Positions 24,201-35,929 of a DNA stretch of 64,000 nucleotides are shown here, in pieces. The notes under the pieces were generated by a model. That model was given only the letters and a program-made list of their open reading frames with translations, was not told where the DNA came from and ran no database searches. Position 1 is the first letter of the stretch. Each line of letters begins with the position of its first letter. Source of the stretch: Vitis vinifera (lineage: Eukaryota > Streptophyta > Magnoliopsida > Vitales > Vitaceae); contig NC_081822.1 of the NCBI RefSeq assembly GCF_030704535.1, positions 12,145,001 through 12,209,000 of the forward strand, given 5' to 3'. The translations under genes and the position numbers were made by a program.

Positions 24201-25900
24201 TGGTTGCCCCTGCTAACTTTGGTGGAAGAATGACTAATGGAGCTATGTCAAGGGTAAAAGGAAAGTGACAAAGGGTGGGACGAAACTCTAATTCTTTGAG
24301 GAAGAAAAGACAATAGTTAGGGTTCTGAATACAATATTAACAAAGTTGATGGAATCATACTCTTTTAATCTTCAAAGAATCATCGAAGTTGTTGGATTTT
24401 GAGTGGCTGCCCTATCCTTAACGAGACACTTTTAAGAGGGACCCTATGAAATATATTTTTATGTTTTTAAATATTATATTATACATAATATATTATTTTT
24501 AAATTTTATAAATATAAAATTATGTATAATATAATAAAATCAAGGAAAGGATAAGATTTCCGACCTGATTCCGGTTTTTAAAATTTTCTCTATTATTGAT
24601 TTTGAATTTGATTTGTTATTCCTTATCCTTGTCCCATTAGTTTATTTTTACCAACCCTAATTTTGTTAGTGAAACAAAATCTTCCAGGATGTTCCGCATA
24701 TGCAAAGTTAATGGAATTACTACTTTGACTAAAGTTTTAGGCATTTGCAATCAAGTCAGACCTCACACGTATCCACTTGGTCAAACCCATAATAGACATC
24801 CCCACAACTTCTTGAAAGCATGGACATCAATTGAAGAAAGAATGTAAGCATTCTCTTTCTTTATCTTCTTAAGAATGTACAAGAATGATCGATAACATAA
24901 TTATATTAGGGTGAATTTGAGAGGGTTGAATGTTGAAAAAGTGTAAGCCACGTAAAATTCAAAAAACAAAGCCCTTCTTAGACGGACGCAACCACTCATG
25001 ACAGCCACTATGGCCGCACGATAGGAAAACTGGAGTTCTCTCTCTTATAGCTGCCATGTGTAGAAGCAAGCCTCGTATGAGGAGTGTAGGTACAACAGTG
25101 GATGAAATTGGCAAATCTTAGTGTGCCACTAAGTTGGTGTGAAGGCAAAGTTAGTTGGATCCGTCTCCTCTTTATCCCTTCAAATTAGGGGAACGTGGCA
25201 AGTTGCAGATGGGAATGCTTTTGATGGTTTATAACAGTTCAAAGAAAGGACATCAATCAAACATGTGTAATATTTCTAAAAATTTGAAAATTTATTTTTA
25301 TTTATATTTTTTTTAATAAATAAATAAAAATAAAAATAAAATAACCAAGCATTGCAATTAAATTAGAAGATTGGCACTTCATGTTTAATTTCAACCTTTG
25401 GTTTGAACCCACAACAAATCCAAGAAAAATAAATGTGAAAAAACATATGAAAATATCTATTAAATTTTATTTTCTTTTTGTTTTTCCAACATTTTCCTTT
25501 AATTTTTCTAGTAACCAAACAATGGGTTGAATGATTGAGAAGGAATGAATAATTCAAAGCAGACAATTGAAAATTTTGAACCCCACTCACTAATGTAGTC
25601 CGCGCCAGTATGTTTTTTTGGATCATTGGAGTCTGGACCAACATCGATTGAGTGGACCGTCAAAAATTTACGAAGTTGACCCATTTTCTCTTCTGAATCG
25701 AGAGACTTTTCTTCATCATGTGGGCCACTGGTCAGTTCGAAAGCGGTCTTTGGTGTAACATAAGATCTTGCCACGTGGAAAAGGTGGCCCATTGCAATGC
25801 TGATGTGGCGAAATCAGGGTGGAGTGCTGGACTTGCAGACTTGCCGTATCGTAGGTAGTGATCCCGCTATGTGTGCAAGTGCAAAAAAAGGCGTGGGATG
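21276..25900. other. Intergenic region, no supported gene
   Basis: Bases 21276-21500 are probably the PUB15 leader and promoter. The remaining 4.4 kb is AT-rich DNA without convincing exons. A palindromic stretch lies at about 24472-24535 (ATTATATTATACATAAT and its complement). The A/T-rich block near 25295-25345 is self-complementary low-complexity sequence. Short open frames here lack similarity to anything I recognise. Confidence 0.4.
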
Positions 25901-25929
25901 TGGTGTTGGAGCCAAAGCCTTCCCCTTTT

Positions 25930-27513
25930 GAAAACCTCTTCTTTCTCTCTCTTCATCCTCTCCAAATTTACTCAGCGGAACGGTGATTTTCTCTCTCTAT
26001 CTGTATGAGTTGTGATTCTGCTGTGTTTGGTTCTGTTGTGCTTGATTTTTCCGTTTGGTGGCCGAGAAAACTGAGAGAGAGGGGAAAGAAGGAAAAATAA
26101 CTTGAAGTTTTACAGTTTCTGCTGTTTTATTTATTATTATTTTTAATTTTTTTTTCAGTAAATCGAACAGTTCGATTTTACTGAGCAACCATGTGTTAGC
26201 AGAGTTCATTGCCCCATTTTCTCGTGAACTGAAGCTGAAACAACGGCAAAAGTAAGTTTCCAATTTCTTCTCTTTTCCTTGAATTTCTCGGCGGCCAAAC
26301 GGGAAAGCAACCGGTTTCAGGTGAATTGATGGGGGTTTTACTTTTCCACTTCTAGCTTGTGAATGGCTTATATTGGTAAACTTGGATAATTTTTTATATG
26401 GGTATGTAGGAGTCGCTGGGATTCGATCCCTTCGAGCTATGGTCGAGTGTTATTAAAGTTCGGATTTTTATGGGCATTTCTCATTTAGCTTATCTAAATG
26501 CTGTGAAAGTGACCTGCTTTGGGTACTCTCCAATTTGATAAATTTGATTGACATGTGAACCTAAATTAATGGCAGATTCTTATTATTGAGCGCTTCAGAT
26601 ATTTGTATTAATTTTATTTAGGAATCTTCCTTCTTTGGTATGTAAACGTGTCTGATAATTTTTGGAATGCATTAATAGGCTGTGTTTTGTATTGCTTCTT
26701 ATTTGAAATGAGTCCTTGTTCTTGCGCATGTAATAGGATACCGGGACCTTCGTTAAGAATTCAAGAAATGACATCACTTCATTTGCTTTGATCATTTTGC
26801 TCGAGGACTGGGCCTTACTGAACATTAGCATGTCTGGTTTAGGTATATTGCTTTTTAAGTTTACCAGCATAGCTTGAGAACTAGTAATGGACCCTTAGCT
26901 GACATCTGCACATCTCATTTAAGTATCCCCTTTTAGTTTACTGACATAGCTTGAGTTTGTGGGGAATTGGCAAGGGGCTGTCAGGATGCCTAGAGTTGAT
27001 ATTATGCACATGAACGAGACTTTCTTAATGGTATAACCGATAAAGCATTAGTGAGCAACGGCACATTTTGTTTAGGTATCTGTTTTAGTTGATGGGCATG
27101 GGCCTAGCTCAAGCAGTAGTTAATGTTCTTTATTGTTTATATGGTAGGTTTCATTATTTAATTGACAAGTTTCTTTATTTCTTGGAATGGAGCTCGCCTT
27201 TAATTTTCACCCTTGCATAAGGAATAGATTACTTAAAAAATCTTTATCTATGGATCATGTATTAGTTTTGTGTTTAGCATGAAAAAAATGGTTATATGGG
27301 TGTTGGTGATTAGCATCAAGAAATTTGGCAGGCATCTGATTGTGAATCTTTGTCCCATATGGACCATTAATGTATTCTAAGTGAATTGCTTTACAAAAAT
27401 TGCTTGATTATGAGGGTGGTTTTGTTGATTTTGTCTTTCATCTTGTACTTAATATCTCCAGGCTAGTCCTTTGGCATTAGCTCTGAGTTGAATTAGTTCT
27501 GCTGGTTCCAAGA
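25930..27513 (+). promoter_or_regulatory. Probable 5' leader with intron for the 27514 gene
   Basis: A CT-rich start near 25930 looks like a plant transcription start region. A good donor (AAAAGTAAGTTTCC, GT at 26252) and an acceptor (ATCTCCAG, ending 27461) would define a leader intron of about 1.2 kb, leaving 27462-27513 next to the start codon. Inside this intron, imperfect repeats recur near 26837-26877, 26918-26955 and 27070-27112, each containing a TTTAGGTAT-like start and a TAGCTTGAG-like end. Confidence 0.45.
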
Positions 27514-29971
27514 ATGATCAACTCTAAACTTAATAGCAACAGGCTGGGGGACAATGGGAGTGGCTTGCCTACTTACCATAAACAGCCACCTCTAGCAATA
27601 AAAAAGATACCATTGAGAGATGTACAGAATGATAACAGGAGTTTGTTACACAGCCATACTGAATCGGAGGGAGGTTCCATTGCAGATGCTATTAAGACAT
27701 CGGGAACGAAAAGGCTTACACCTGACTGCCCTCAGAGTCCCCCTTGCCATCAGTTCTTCAGCAGTAATGGTGCGAATGACCATCTTGTGTATGCGCGTAG
27801 AAGATTTGAGTCAGAACTAGGAAAGAGAAGAATTCTGGACCTGCCCAACAAAAATGCTGATAATCTTCATTCAACACAGTTTTGCCAGAATATGCAGCAA
27901 ATACCCCAACAGCAAACTCAGATGAAGGATCGTAATGCATATTGTGCTCCAGCTTTTGCACCAATTCCTTTGGCCTCTCTAGTGACCTTTGCGTTTGGTG
28001 AGCCATCAGTTCCCCTTTCTATGGGGAAGCCTAGTAATGAGTTGCTAGATGTCGAATCCAATTACCTAAAGGTTACTTCTGAGGTTCCTCATTCAGTTCA
28101 TTCAAAGGAAACTGATGATCAGCAGAGGAAAGAACGGTTTCTCCGCCTGCAAAAAGTCTTGAAACAGTGTGATGAATTTGACCAAAATGACTACATCCAA
28201 AGTAAGTCATTGGATTCCAATGGAGCCCCTTATAAAATTCTGTTATGTGCTGCTCTCTTTAATTTTTACAGTCCTGAACCTGCTCTTTGTTTATGTGTTT
28301 TGTTAGTGCTGCGAAGCTTTTCCCCAAGTGAGCTTAGCAGACATGCCATTGAGTTAGAGAAAAGAGCAATCCAGCTTACGGTTGAAGAAGGTAATAGTAT
28401 TTTGGCACCTGCATTTCTTGCCTTATTCTTTGATCACATCTAGTATAATTTTTAGGTTTAGAATTCTTCTAACAGGGGAAATTTCCAAATGCCCTCAGTA
28501 ATTTAGTAGAAATGAAATCTTAAACATAATTTGTCATTACAGAACTATAGCTTTACCAAGTTAAGATGCTCTATATGCTACTTGTATAACATGGACAGGA
28601 CTCAGGCTTTTATCATTATGAAAATAGCAAGCCAAAAAACTGCTTCATTGGGTAATCATTTGGCATACCACAGGATTAACATCTGGGTATGGCAATACAT
28701 AATTGGCATTCATTTTTGTTTGATAGAGTAGAGTCAGTAGACATGGTGAAATTTACAAGCCAAAAAAATTGCTTTATTAGGCAATCCCACAGGTTTAAAG
28801 AGAATCTTCTTCCATCTAGAGGAGATACTCGTTTATTCAGTATCATGAGTAGGACTCCGACCATAACATAGTCGACAGATCCAAGATGTGCTCTTAAGTG
28901 TATGGCTAACCCAATAACGAAAGTTTCGCATACTGATATCTGATTGGCATTTACTTTTAATTGATGGAGTAAACATGTTGGTGCACACGCACAAGCTACT
29001 TGTAAAACTGCTTGACTGATCTAAATATTCGACCTAGATATTTTACTTCTCTTTTTTTTTTTGATCTTTTTCTTTGTTGTGTTATTAATATTTATCTGGG
29101 TCCAATGAATGCATGGTTGTTCTATCATGAGTTTCCACATTGTTAAGTGAAAGTTTAGACAAGCACATGAAATGGATCTCAAGGCTGTCCAAGATATAAT
29201 GCTTAGCATTAGGCTTGTATGTAAAGAAATCCATAAAACCAAATTTGCTGCAATTAAAGAGCAAGAAAGGCTTTTGTATTGGAGAAACTTCTGTAACAGA
29301 TATCTATTTCTTTGTTTCCAAACCACTTGTTTTTCTGTGTCATTAAAATAAGGATTTTTTAGGATTTTTATAAATGATGGCCTCATTTCTGTAAAGATCA
29401 TTATGGCAATATCTCCATAAAAACAGTCCTCTTGATGATTCAATTCACATAAGAAAAATATAAGTTTTCTTATATTTTCTCACTGGGTTATGTTGCCCCA
29501 GGATGGAACATGGCACAGAGAGGTCAAAACAATCAAAGCATTACCGCTCGAAATGAATTGTAGTCCTTTCATCTTGAAATGGAAATATTTCTTTCACAAA
29601 AATTCTACAAAATAACCGTGCTTGCAAGCTTGCCAATGCTACTTCTATTCAGTACCCTTTTACTAACGACTTTTCTGCCCCCTCCTGAATCCTTTAATCT
29701 AGCTCTTAAGATAGCCTATTGTACCATTATTTTTTCTGAATCATTAATCTTCCTTCTTTCCCAGTTGGGGAAGTTCTGTTTTTGCATTAACCAATGCTGG
29801 TGATAGATAGCAGTATGGAAGTTAGGGGCCAATCTGATAGAATGAGCTCATTGGTTATCCTCTATTGCAGGCAAAGAAATCCAACGGATGAAGGAGCTGA
29901 ATATCTTGGGGAAATCTGTACCAAAAAATAATCCATCACCAATAACTCAACAAGTCCCGGCCAAGAAGTAA
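27514..29971 (+). CDS. Unrecognised plant protein, 290 aa, three exons
   Basis: Exons 27514-28201, 28307-28390 and 29871-29971 join in frame to 873 nt, 290 aa. I do not recognise a named domain. The N-terminal two thirds is polar and probably disordered (rich in Asn, Ser and Gln), with a basic [15 protein letters not shown] stretch (about 92-106). The C-terminal about 85 residues look like a conserved helical module: [17 protein letters not shown], then [20 protein letters not shown] across intron 1, [19 protein letters not shown] across intron 2, and LNILGKS near the end. This exon pattern with matching phases strongly supports a real gene. Intron 1 (28202-28306) is 105 nt with no stop in frame, so its retention would add 35 residues and keep the frame. 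Function is unknown; a nuclear or scaffold role is only a guess. Confidence 0.8.
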
Positions 29972-31440
29972 ACAAGCAGTAAAGAATCTCGGATAGATAT
30001 AGTCTGTTTATTGTGTTGATCAGCCCAATGGGTTCGCTTCATCCGCTTCAGAAAAGAGTTTTAACCTTTATATTGTACTCTTTTGACTCCTTTTTTTCTG
30101 CATAATGAGCCATTTTTGTAGTTTGGCTAGTGTTTCTGTGATTGAGCCGTTGAGAATGTAGTTTCTGAAAACACAATAATGGGACGTTTCTTGAATAAAT
30201 CCGAAGTTATTTTATGAACCCAGTTTGGGTTTGTGAGTGGGGTTTCTGGGCAATGCACTATCGCATCGAGGTTATTTGTGGCATCCTAAGTGTTGATGGT
30301 TTCTATTTTCAATTTGGGTTACAAACTTACAACTTATGTAGTATCATTATCATCATCATCGGACCAATTGGACAGCGCAGGTGTTATAGAAGAAGCTGTC
30401 ATGAGACTTGACGTTGTCTGATGAAAAATTGATGAGGCCGGTGGAAGCCACATCATTGCACCACTTCTTTAGTTTTGGGAAAACAAAAGTACAAAGCATG
30501 ATTATAACATGTCTTCCTAAAATCATTATCTCAACCCCTTAATCGAAGTCTTCTCGTTTTCATCTTCTCCTGTTAATTTCTTTTCAATTCAGGGCTCCCT
30601 TCCCCTGATCCACCTCAACTGATGGCACACATCTGGCAGCCAATAGAATTCTGCCACATGAGAATATTGATCTCCTCTTTTCTACATGTACATTTGATTC
30701 ATGCCAGTAACTTATTACATCTACATACTAGATTCCTAGTATTAAGAAACTGAACAAAAGCTGCTTGATTATCAGACAATTTGGAAAGATTTAAAATAAA
30801 AAGGGGTTTGGGAATATAATTTTTGTGGTCAGACACATCAGAGAGACCCCACAGGATGTTCAAGTGGTCATTGGCAAGAGATCCATTAAAGGTCCATTAT
30901 GGGACAAAGGAGGTCAGTCATCATTCTCTCCTTGCTTTTAAACTTGGGAAGTCAATTATGGCTTGGATTATCAACCTATGAGCCCCCAACTAATACGAGC
31001 CATATGATGAAAAAGATGATTCATTTTCTCAATTGCCTTTCCAATTTTCTTCACCATAATCTCATAATGCCACATAAATGATAAAACCTCTTTCGAAAAA
31101 TGAAAAAAAAAAAAAAAAACATTCATGCACTTGGCTTGAAAAAGGCATTTGAATATTTGACTCAATCAAGTCATGGGCGAATGGGTCCAGTGGATTTGGG
31201 CAGAGTTGAAAGCAGGCCAGTGGTTGAAGCTTTCTAACACTGCTTTTACTAGAAGATAATCAAAGTCAGTCTAATAAACAAAGAGCTTGGTGTCTGGTGA
31301 GGACAAGGAAAGCCCATATAAATGATTTGGTCACATGGGGGTTAGCCTAGGCAGCACCCTTTTTAATTTTCTCTTAATGAATATGCTGTTTGAGTCATCC
31401 CAAATAGAATAAACCCCAAGCTTGGAAAACCTAGCTCACA
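29972..31440. other. 3' flank and intergenic DNA
   Basis: The first about 250 bases are probably the 3' untranslated region of the preceding gene. The remainder is moderately AT-rich single-copy-looking sequence with a short ATC run at about 30345-30360 and an A run near 31103-31119. No exon with convincing similarity is visible. Confidence 0.4.
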
Positions 31441-31516
31441 CTTTTTATATCCTCATTACCAAACGACACACATGATAGCATTACACTTCCCGGTGGTGGT
31501 GGTGGTGGTGGAGAGA

Positions 31517-31873
31517 ATGTACAGGCCTCAAAGAGAGAGCTTTGCCATACAAGTAAGAGCTGAAGCCCTTGAACTCCCTCAACCTAATCCCAACCCTTCT
31601 AGCCTTAACTTCTCTGCCATGAAGCTCTTCCACCGCTTCCGCAAGATTCTCATGCGCTTCTTTTTCTCCTTTCCCTCCCGTGCTGCCTCATCAGCAACAA
31701 CGTCATCAGCCCTTTCGCGACAGAAGGCCTACGATAAACCCGACCCTCCAAAGACTTCATGCAGCTCTTATTACTCATCCAACTCCCATTACACCGAGGC
31801 CATTGCTGACTGCATTGAGTTCTTCAATAAGGAGGGCATTTTGGATGGCCGCAAATCTGATGTTGTGGTCTGA
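31517..31873 (+). CDS. Small uncharacterised plant protein (118 aa)
   Basis: Single-exon frame beginning MYRPQRESFAIQVRAE and ending IEFFNKEGILDGRKSDVVV. The C-terminal SHYTEAIADCIEFFNK motif (about residues 90-105) is one I associate with small uncharacterised plant proteins, some annotated as josephin-like; no enzymatic josephin residues are visible. The middle is basic and hydrophobic (MKLFHRFRKILMRFFFSF, about 35-52) and then Ser-rich. The frame stays open up to an ATG at 31472, but this adds only a run of valines from a GGT microsatellite. A TATA-like box (TTTATAT near 31444) sits too close to 31472, so I prefer 31517; the ATG at 31620 is another option. No function is assigned. Confidence 0.65.
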   Translation: MYRPQRESFAIQVRAEALELPQPNPNPSSLNFSAMKLFHRFRKILMRFFFSFPSRAASSATTSSALSRQKAYDKPDPPKTSCSSYYSSNSHYTEAIADCIEFFNKEGILDGRKSDVVV

Positions 31874-32602
31874 TCGATGATCAATTGATCATCATCATCA
31901 TCATCATCATAATCATCATACTGCTCTTTCTACACGTACGGTTTCATGGGTGTTGTGATTCAGTTTACTTGTTTTGCTTTTGGTTCCAAGCTTTTTATGT
32001 ACACATTTGGGGGTTTTAGGTGTTTGATTTGTTAGCTTCTTCCTCTCTTAAGTTTGTGGGCTCTGTTCACATGCAGTACAAATACATGTTTTGTGCTTAC
32101 AGCCATTGAGGTGTAAAAATGGAAAATAATTATCTTCATATGAGGGGGAGTGCTTTTGCGGTTTTGCCTATTTTCTACCTTGGGCCTATTGGGTCAATAG
32201 CTCCTTCTGGAAGCTGGCCCAAAGTGGAACCCATGGGCCGTAGGTTTCTCTGGCAGTTGCAGTATATGCTTTCCCCTACACCAAGGGGGTATCATATCCT
32301 GTGAGGAACATGTGCACAAGCGTGTCTTTAACAAGACTACTTGTTTTTCAAGAAACCATGATTTCATCAGAAGCAAGCAAGAGACCAATCCCCACTTAGT
32401 TAGCAGCAAGTCCATCTACAGTGAAATGGAATTTTTTTTATTTTTCATTATGGTTTCTATCATATTTTCTTAGATGCCTCCTCAATGGAAACAACATTGG
32501 CCAACTATGGCTAGAGTAGTAACGAGTTCAAAGGGAAATTTTGGGGGAAAAAAGAAAGGTAAAACGGTTGGGTGGTGATTATTGGGATGAATGAGGTAAG
32601 AC
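31874..32602. other. Convergent 3' flanks
   Basis: A spacer between two genes that point toward each other. It starts with an ATC microsatellite (about 31889-31917) just after the stop of the small protein gene. It probably holds the 3' untranslated regions of both neighbours; the open frames here are short and unremarkable. Confidence 0.45.
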
Positions 32603-33915
32603 TTATGGAGTGGCTGGTGAGCCGACTTGAGGGCTTCCTCTTCTCTTAGAGAAAAGGCCTCCTATGAGAGGGATGAGCGGCTTTTTTTTCTTCTTTTTAA
32701 GAGAAGGGTGTCTCTCTAGTACTGCCCTGCCTTGTGGTACAACGAATTGAGGTACTGATGGTGGATTTGCGAAGGTTACGTATCTCTTCTTTTGAAACTC
32801 AGTACTTGTTTCTTCTTCGCTAGTCCTGTTTTGTGTTTTCACCTCAACCACCTTTGCTGAATCTTCAACAAACTTGACATCCTCAATTTCTGACTCCATC
32901 ACTAGCCGTTTCTCGGACTCTCGCTCCTTCAATTGTTCCAGCTCTAGCTTTGTCCGTTCAAGCTCTTCCTTGAGAGAAGAGAGGCAATTCGCCATCAGCG
33001 TGCCTTCTTCTTTTGCTTTTTCGAGGCTATACTTTGTCTCTTCTAGCTCCGCCACCACTGTTCCAAGCTTGGACTGGCTTTCGCTATGTCCGTCGTGCAT
33101 CTGCACATTAATCAAACAAACAAATCATTTCTTAGCCATCAAACACCATACAATAAAACTTGGATTATGAAATTCCTATATCAAAATAAGCGAGAATATG
33201 GACTGTTACGGATGGATTAATTATGTGTTTATTTATTATACGTGGGGTATGAACAATGGATGGTTGCTTGTGACCCCTCCCAATGTCACAGGGTTTGGCA
33301 TCTCTTCACCGAAAGCCAAAGAGATTGATTCCCATTTTCCCAATAAAGTTGAGTTAAATAATTGCTTGTAAGTACTAAAAACTATTTGTTTATTTGTTTA
33401 TATACCTTTACCCCGTCAGACACATGACCACCACAGACAGCCACTGTGGCAGCATTTTCAGGGTCGACCCACATACTGTAAGTAAACTTGCACTCTCTCT
33501 GAAGCAAACATTATTTTTCACGGTATTCTTTTGGACCTTATGCACCCATAACTAATTACTCAGAAGAATTAACAAATTTAATGGCGAATGATTTTAATCT
33601 TGAAAGCGTCGACACTACTTGACGATTTTTCTTGAAAATGAGAACAAACTTTCATGTGATAACAAATGAATGAGAGGAATGTAGCAATTAATCCCAGAAT
33701 GGCCGATGTGTAGTCAAAGCTATCGTATATGAAATAAGCAGAGAATGAACTAGGGAGTAAAAGGTGATCACCTCTTTGATTTTATTAGAGGCATAAACCT
33801 CCCCAGCTAGAACTCTCTCCCCGAACAATACTACGGCCTCCTTCACCGATCGGAATGGCGCCCTCGTGTCGATCTCCGCCCTTCTGATCATCACCACTCC
33901 ATCTTCGCCCTCCAT
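32603..33915 (-). CDS. Short WEB-family coiled-coil protein
   Basis: Two exons on the minus strand, 33772-33915 and 32603-33100, joined in phase 0 across a 671-base GT-AG intron to 642 nt, 213 aa. The N-terminus has [20 protein letters not shown] (about 11-30) and LFGERVLAG, the signature of the small WEB proteins such as At3g51220, At2g17940 and At1g75720. A Lys/Glu/Leu-rich coiled coil spans about residues 60-120 ([34 protein letters not shown]). A Lys-rich segment near the C-terminus ([21 protein letters not shown]) precedes the end. Longer WEB proteins (WEB1, PMI2) act in light-driven chloroplast movement. The role of this short subgroup is not established to my knowledge. Confidence 0.88.
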
Positions 33916-35728
33916 GCTCTACCTACTTACGCACTTTCCAAGGAAAGAGAAGGGGAGAAATTCTGGGAATAAGATGGCAAAACCAACAAGAAGGTTGTCC
34001 TTAGTTTTAAATTTCAGAGAAGGGATAAAGAGGGGTGGTTACAAGTAGGAGTGATTTGGTGCGGGCGATGTTGTATACTTATATATATAAGAAAAATGAA
34101 AAATAATTGGGGTGGAGCTTCGTTACTTCGCGTTCACTTCACTAGAATTCTGTTATGTTTGAAGGTGAAGCCGGTGAGGATATCTGCATACATGGTCCCT
34201 TATTGTTTATTTATATGGCCATAGAGTGGGACGCTTCACCTATATGTATATAACTGAGCCTCTCATATGCCATAACCTCTTTCTGCATGTGGGTTCCATC
34301 TAAGCATGATAACTTTGCTCCACAGGTCCAACTGAGTTACCTTTGAGGCATGACTTAATATTCCTCCAAAAGTATTTGATGGGTTTGCTATAGAAATGCC
34401 CAAAACAAAAATTTTAGGTACCCACATCCAATTGAAGTTGATCTACTCGATTTCTTTTCATGCTTTATGTTATTTATATCTGTTTTACAGGACAAACCAT
34501 ATGCTCATTAAAAACTACTTGGAGTACGGGTGAAGGAGCTTGAGCTCATTCATACTCTATGGCAGTCAAGTGACTTGCCCATAACCCTAGCACAACCTTC
34601 AGATTAGTAATTCCATACAACTTGGTATTGGCCTATAGTTACTGTTTACAACTATATATAATTAAGGTTTTCCTATGGTCATTTTATTAAATTGTAAAGC
34701 TTGAATCAATTTTATTACGTTTTACTTTAGATGTCGAGGATCGATCGGCCTGGTTAGCTCGAAAGGGTTGAAGGAGCAACGATCTTTAGAAATTCTTTTT
34801 AAGTGATGATTAGTAGGTTTGTTCCTATTATATATTTTAACTTTTTTATGTTATAGGGTTTTGATATATATATTTTTTTAAGAGTGCGATCATAATTGAG
34901 AGATTTTTTTAGAGTTTCCCCATCATACTTCTTTTTATTCCTTTTTATGAGTGGATTCTTAAGTGTTGCTATACTTTATGTACATATGGACGACGTTACA
35001 TTATAGTTTTTACCTGATGACTTATCTCATTCTCAATGAATTCCATAAATTTTTTTAGATTTCTCGTTCAAAAATAGAAACAACAACAATAAAATCATAC
35101 ATTTGGATTAGATTTACTAAAAAGTTTTCAAAATTCAACGTCTTAAAATAAAGTTGAAATAAAATCACTATCACTAATTCTAATGAAAATTTTAAAATAT
35201 AATTCATACTCATCTAAATATTTACTTAAATAGAAAATTCAGTTAATTTTGAAAATTAAAAAGTTAAAATTTGATACTCTCTCTCAAACATTTGAAAATA
35301 CTAAAATTAATGAATTAATCTCAATAATTAGGTCCACAATTCAACCACAAATCCATGAATCCAAATATACACCACATAAAAACCATTGAATATTTAATGA
35401 AATTTAACCAAAAAAATTTCAAACATTTTGTTAGCAACCAATAAAATAATTAGAAGTTGTAATTACTATCTAATTAATAGTTTTCTAATGAGTTTTATTA
35501 ATGTAATAAATTATGGTATTGATATTTAGAGATACATTAATTTTTTTTTGAAATTACAAGTTTTTGAATTTCTTTATCTTAATCATATAAAATAAAATAA
35601 ATGTAATAATTAATCATGTTTTTAATATATAAAATAAATATATTTAAAACTTAATAGTGTTCAAATATTAATAGAAAATAAACAACTTAACCTTTAATAA
35701 CATTCATATATCAATAAAAACAGTTAGA
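33916..35728. other. WEB gene promoter and AT-rich intergenic DNA
   Basis: The first few hundred bases upstream of 33915 should hold the WEB promoter; a TATATATA stretch lies at about 34080-34088, a plausible TATA region on the minus strand. The remainder is AT-rich without exon-like or named repeat sequence that I can support. Confidence 0.4.
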
Positions 35729-35844
35729 GTGTGTTTGGTAGTGATTTTAAGAAGCGTTTCTAACATTTTTAATACTTCAAAGATAAAAATTTTCAAATAC
35801 TAGAAAGACTATAAACACTTCCTAAAATTATTGTCAAACGCATT
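35729..35844. mobile_element. MITE, PIF/Harbinger-like, TTA target duplication
   Basis: A 116-base element beginning GAGTGTGTTTGGTAGTGATT and ending with the complement of GAATGCGTTTGACAATAATT, so both ends form an imperfect terminal inverted repeat of about 25 bases. TTA flanks it on both sides. TTA duplications and GTTTGG-type ends are typical of Tourist/PIF-Harbinger MITEs. The interior (AACATTTTTAATACTTCAAA) is shared with the elements at 2659-2775 and 2776-2897. It is non-coding. Confidence 0.65.
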
Positions 35845-35929
35845 CTTAATAACATCCAATTTTATTCAAATTTTAGTCGAATTCAAGTCTTAAGATTTTA
35901 GACAAAAAAAAAAAAAAAAATTGGATATT

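Noticed and set aside
25508-25792. 94-codon minus-strand frame upstream of the 27514 gene
   Set aside because: No recognisable domain, no splice partner and no neighbouring exon; it lies in the likely promoter of the opposite-strand gene.
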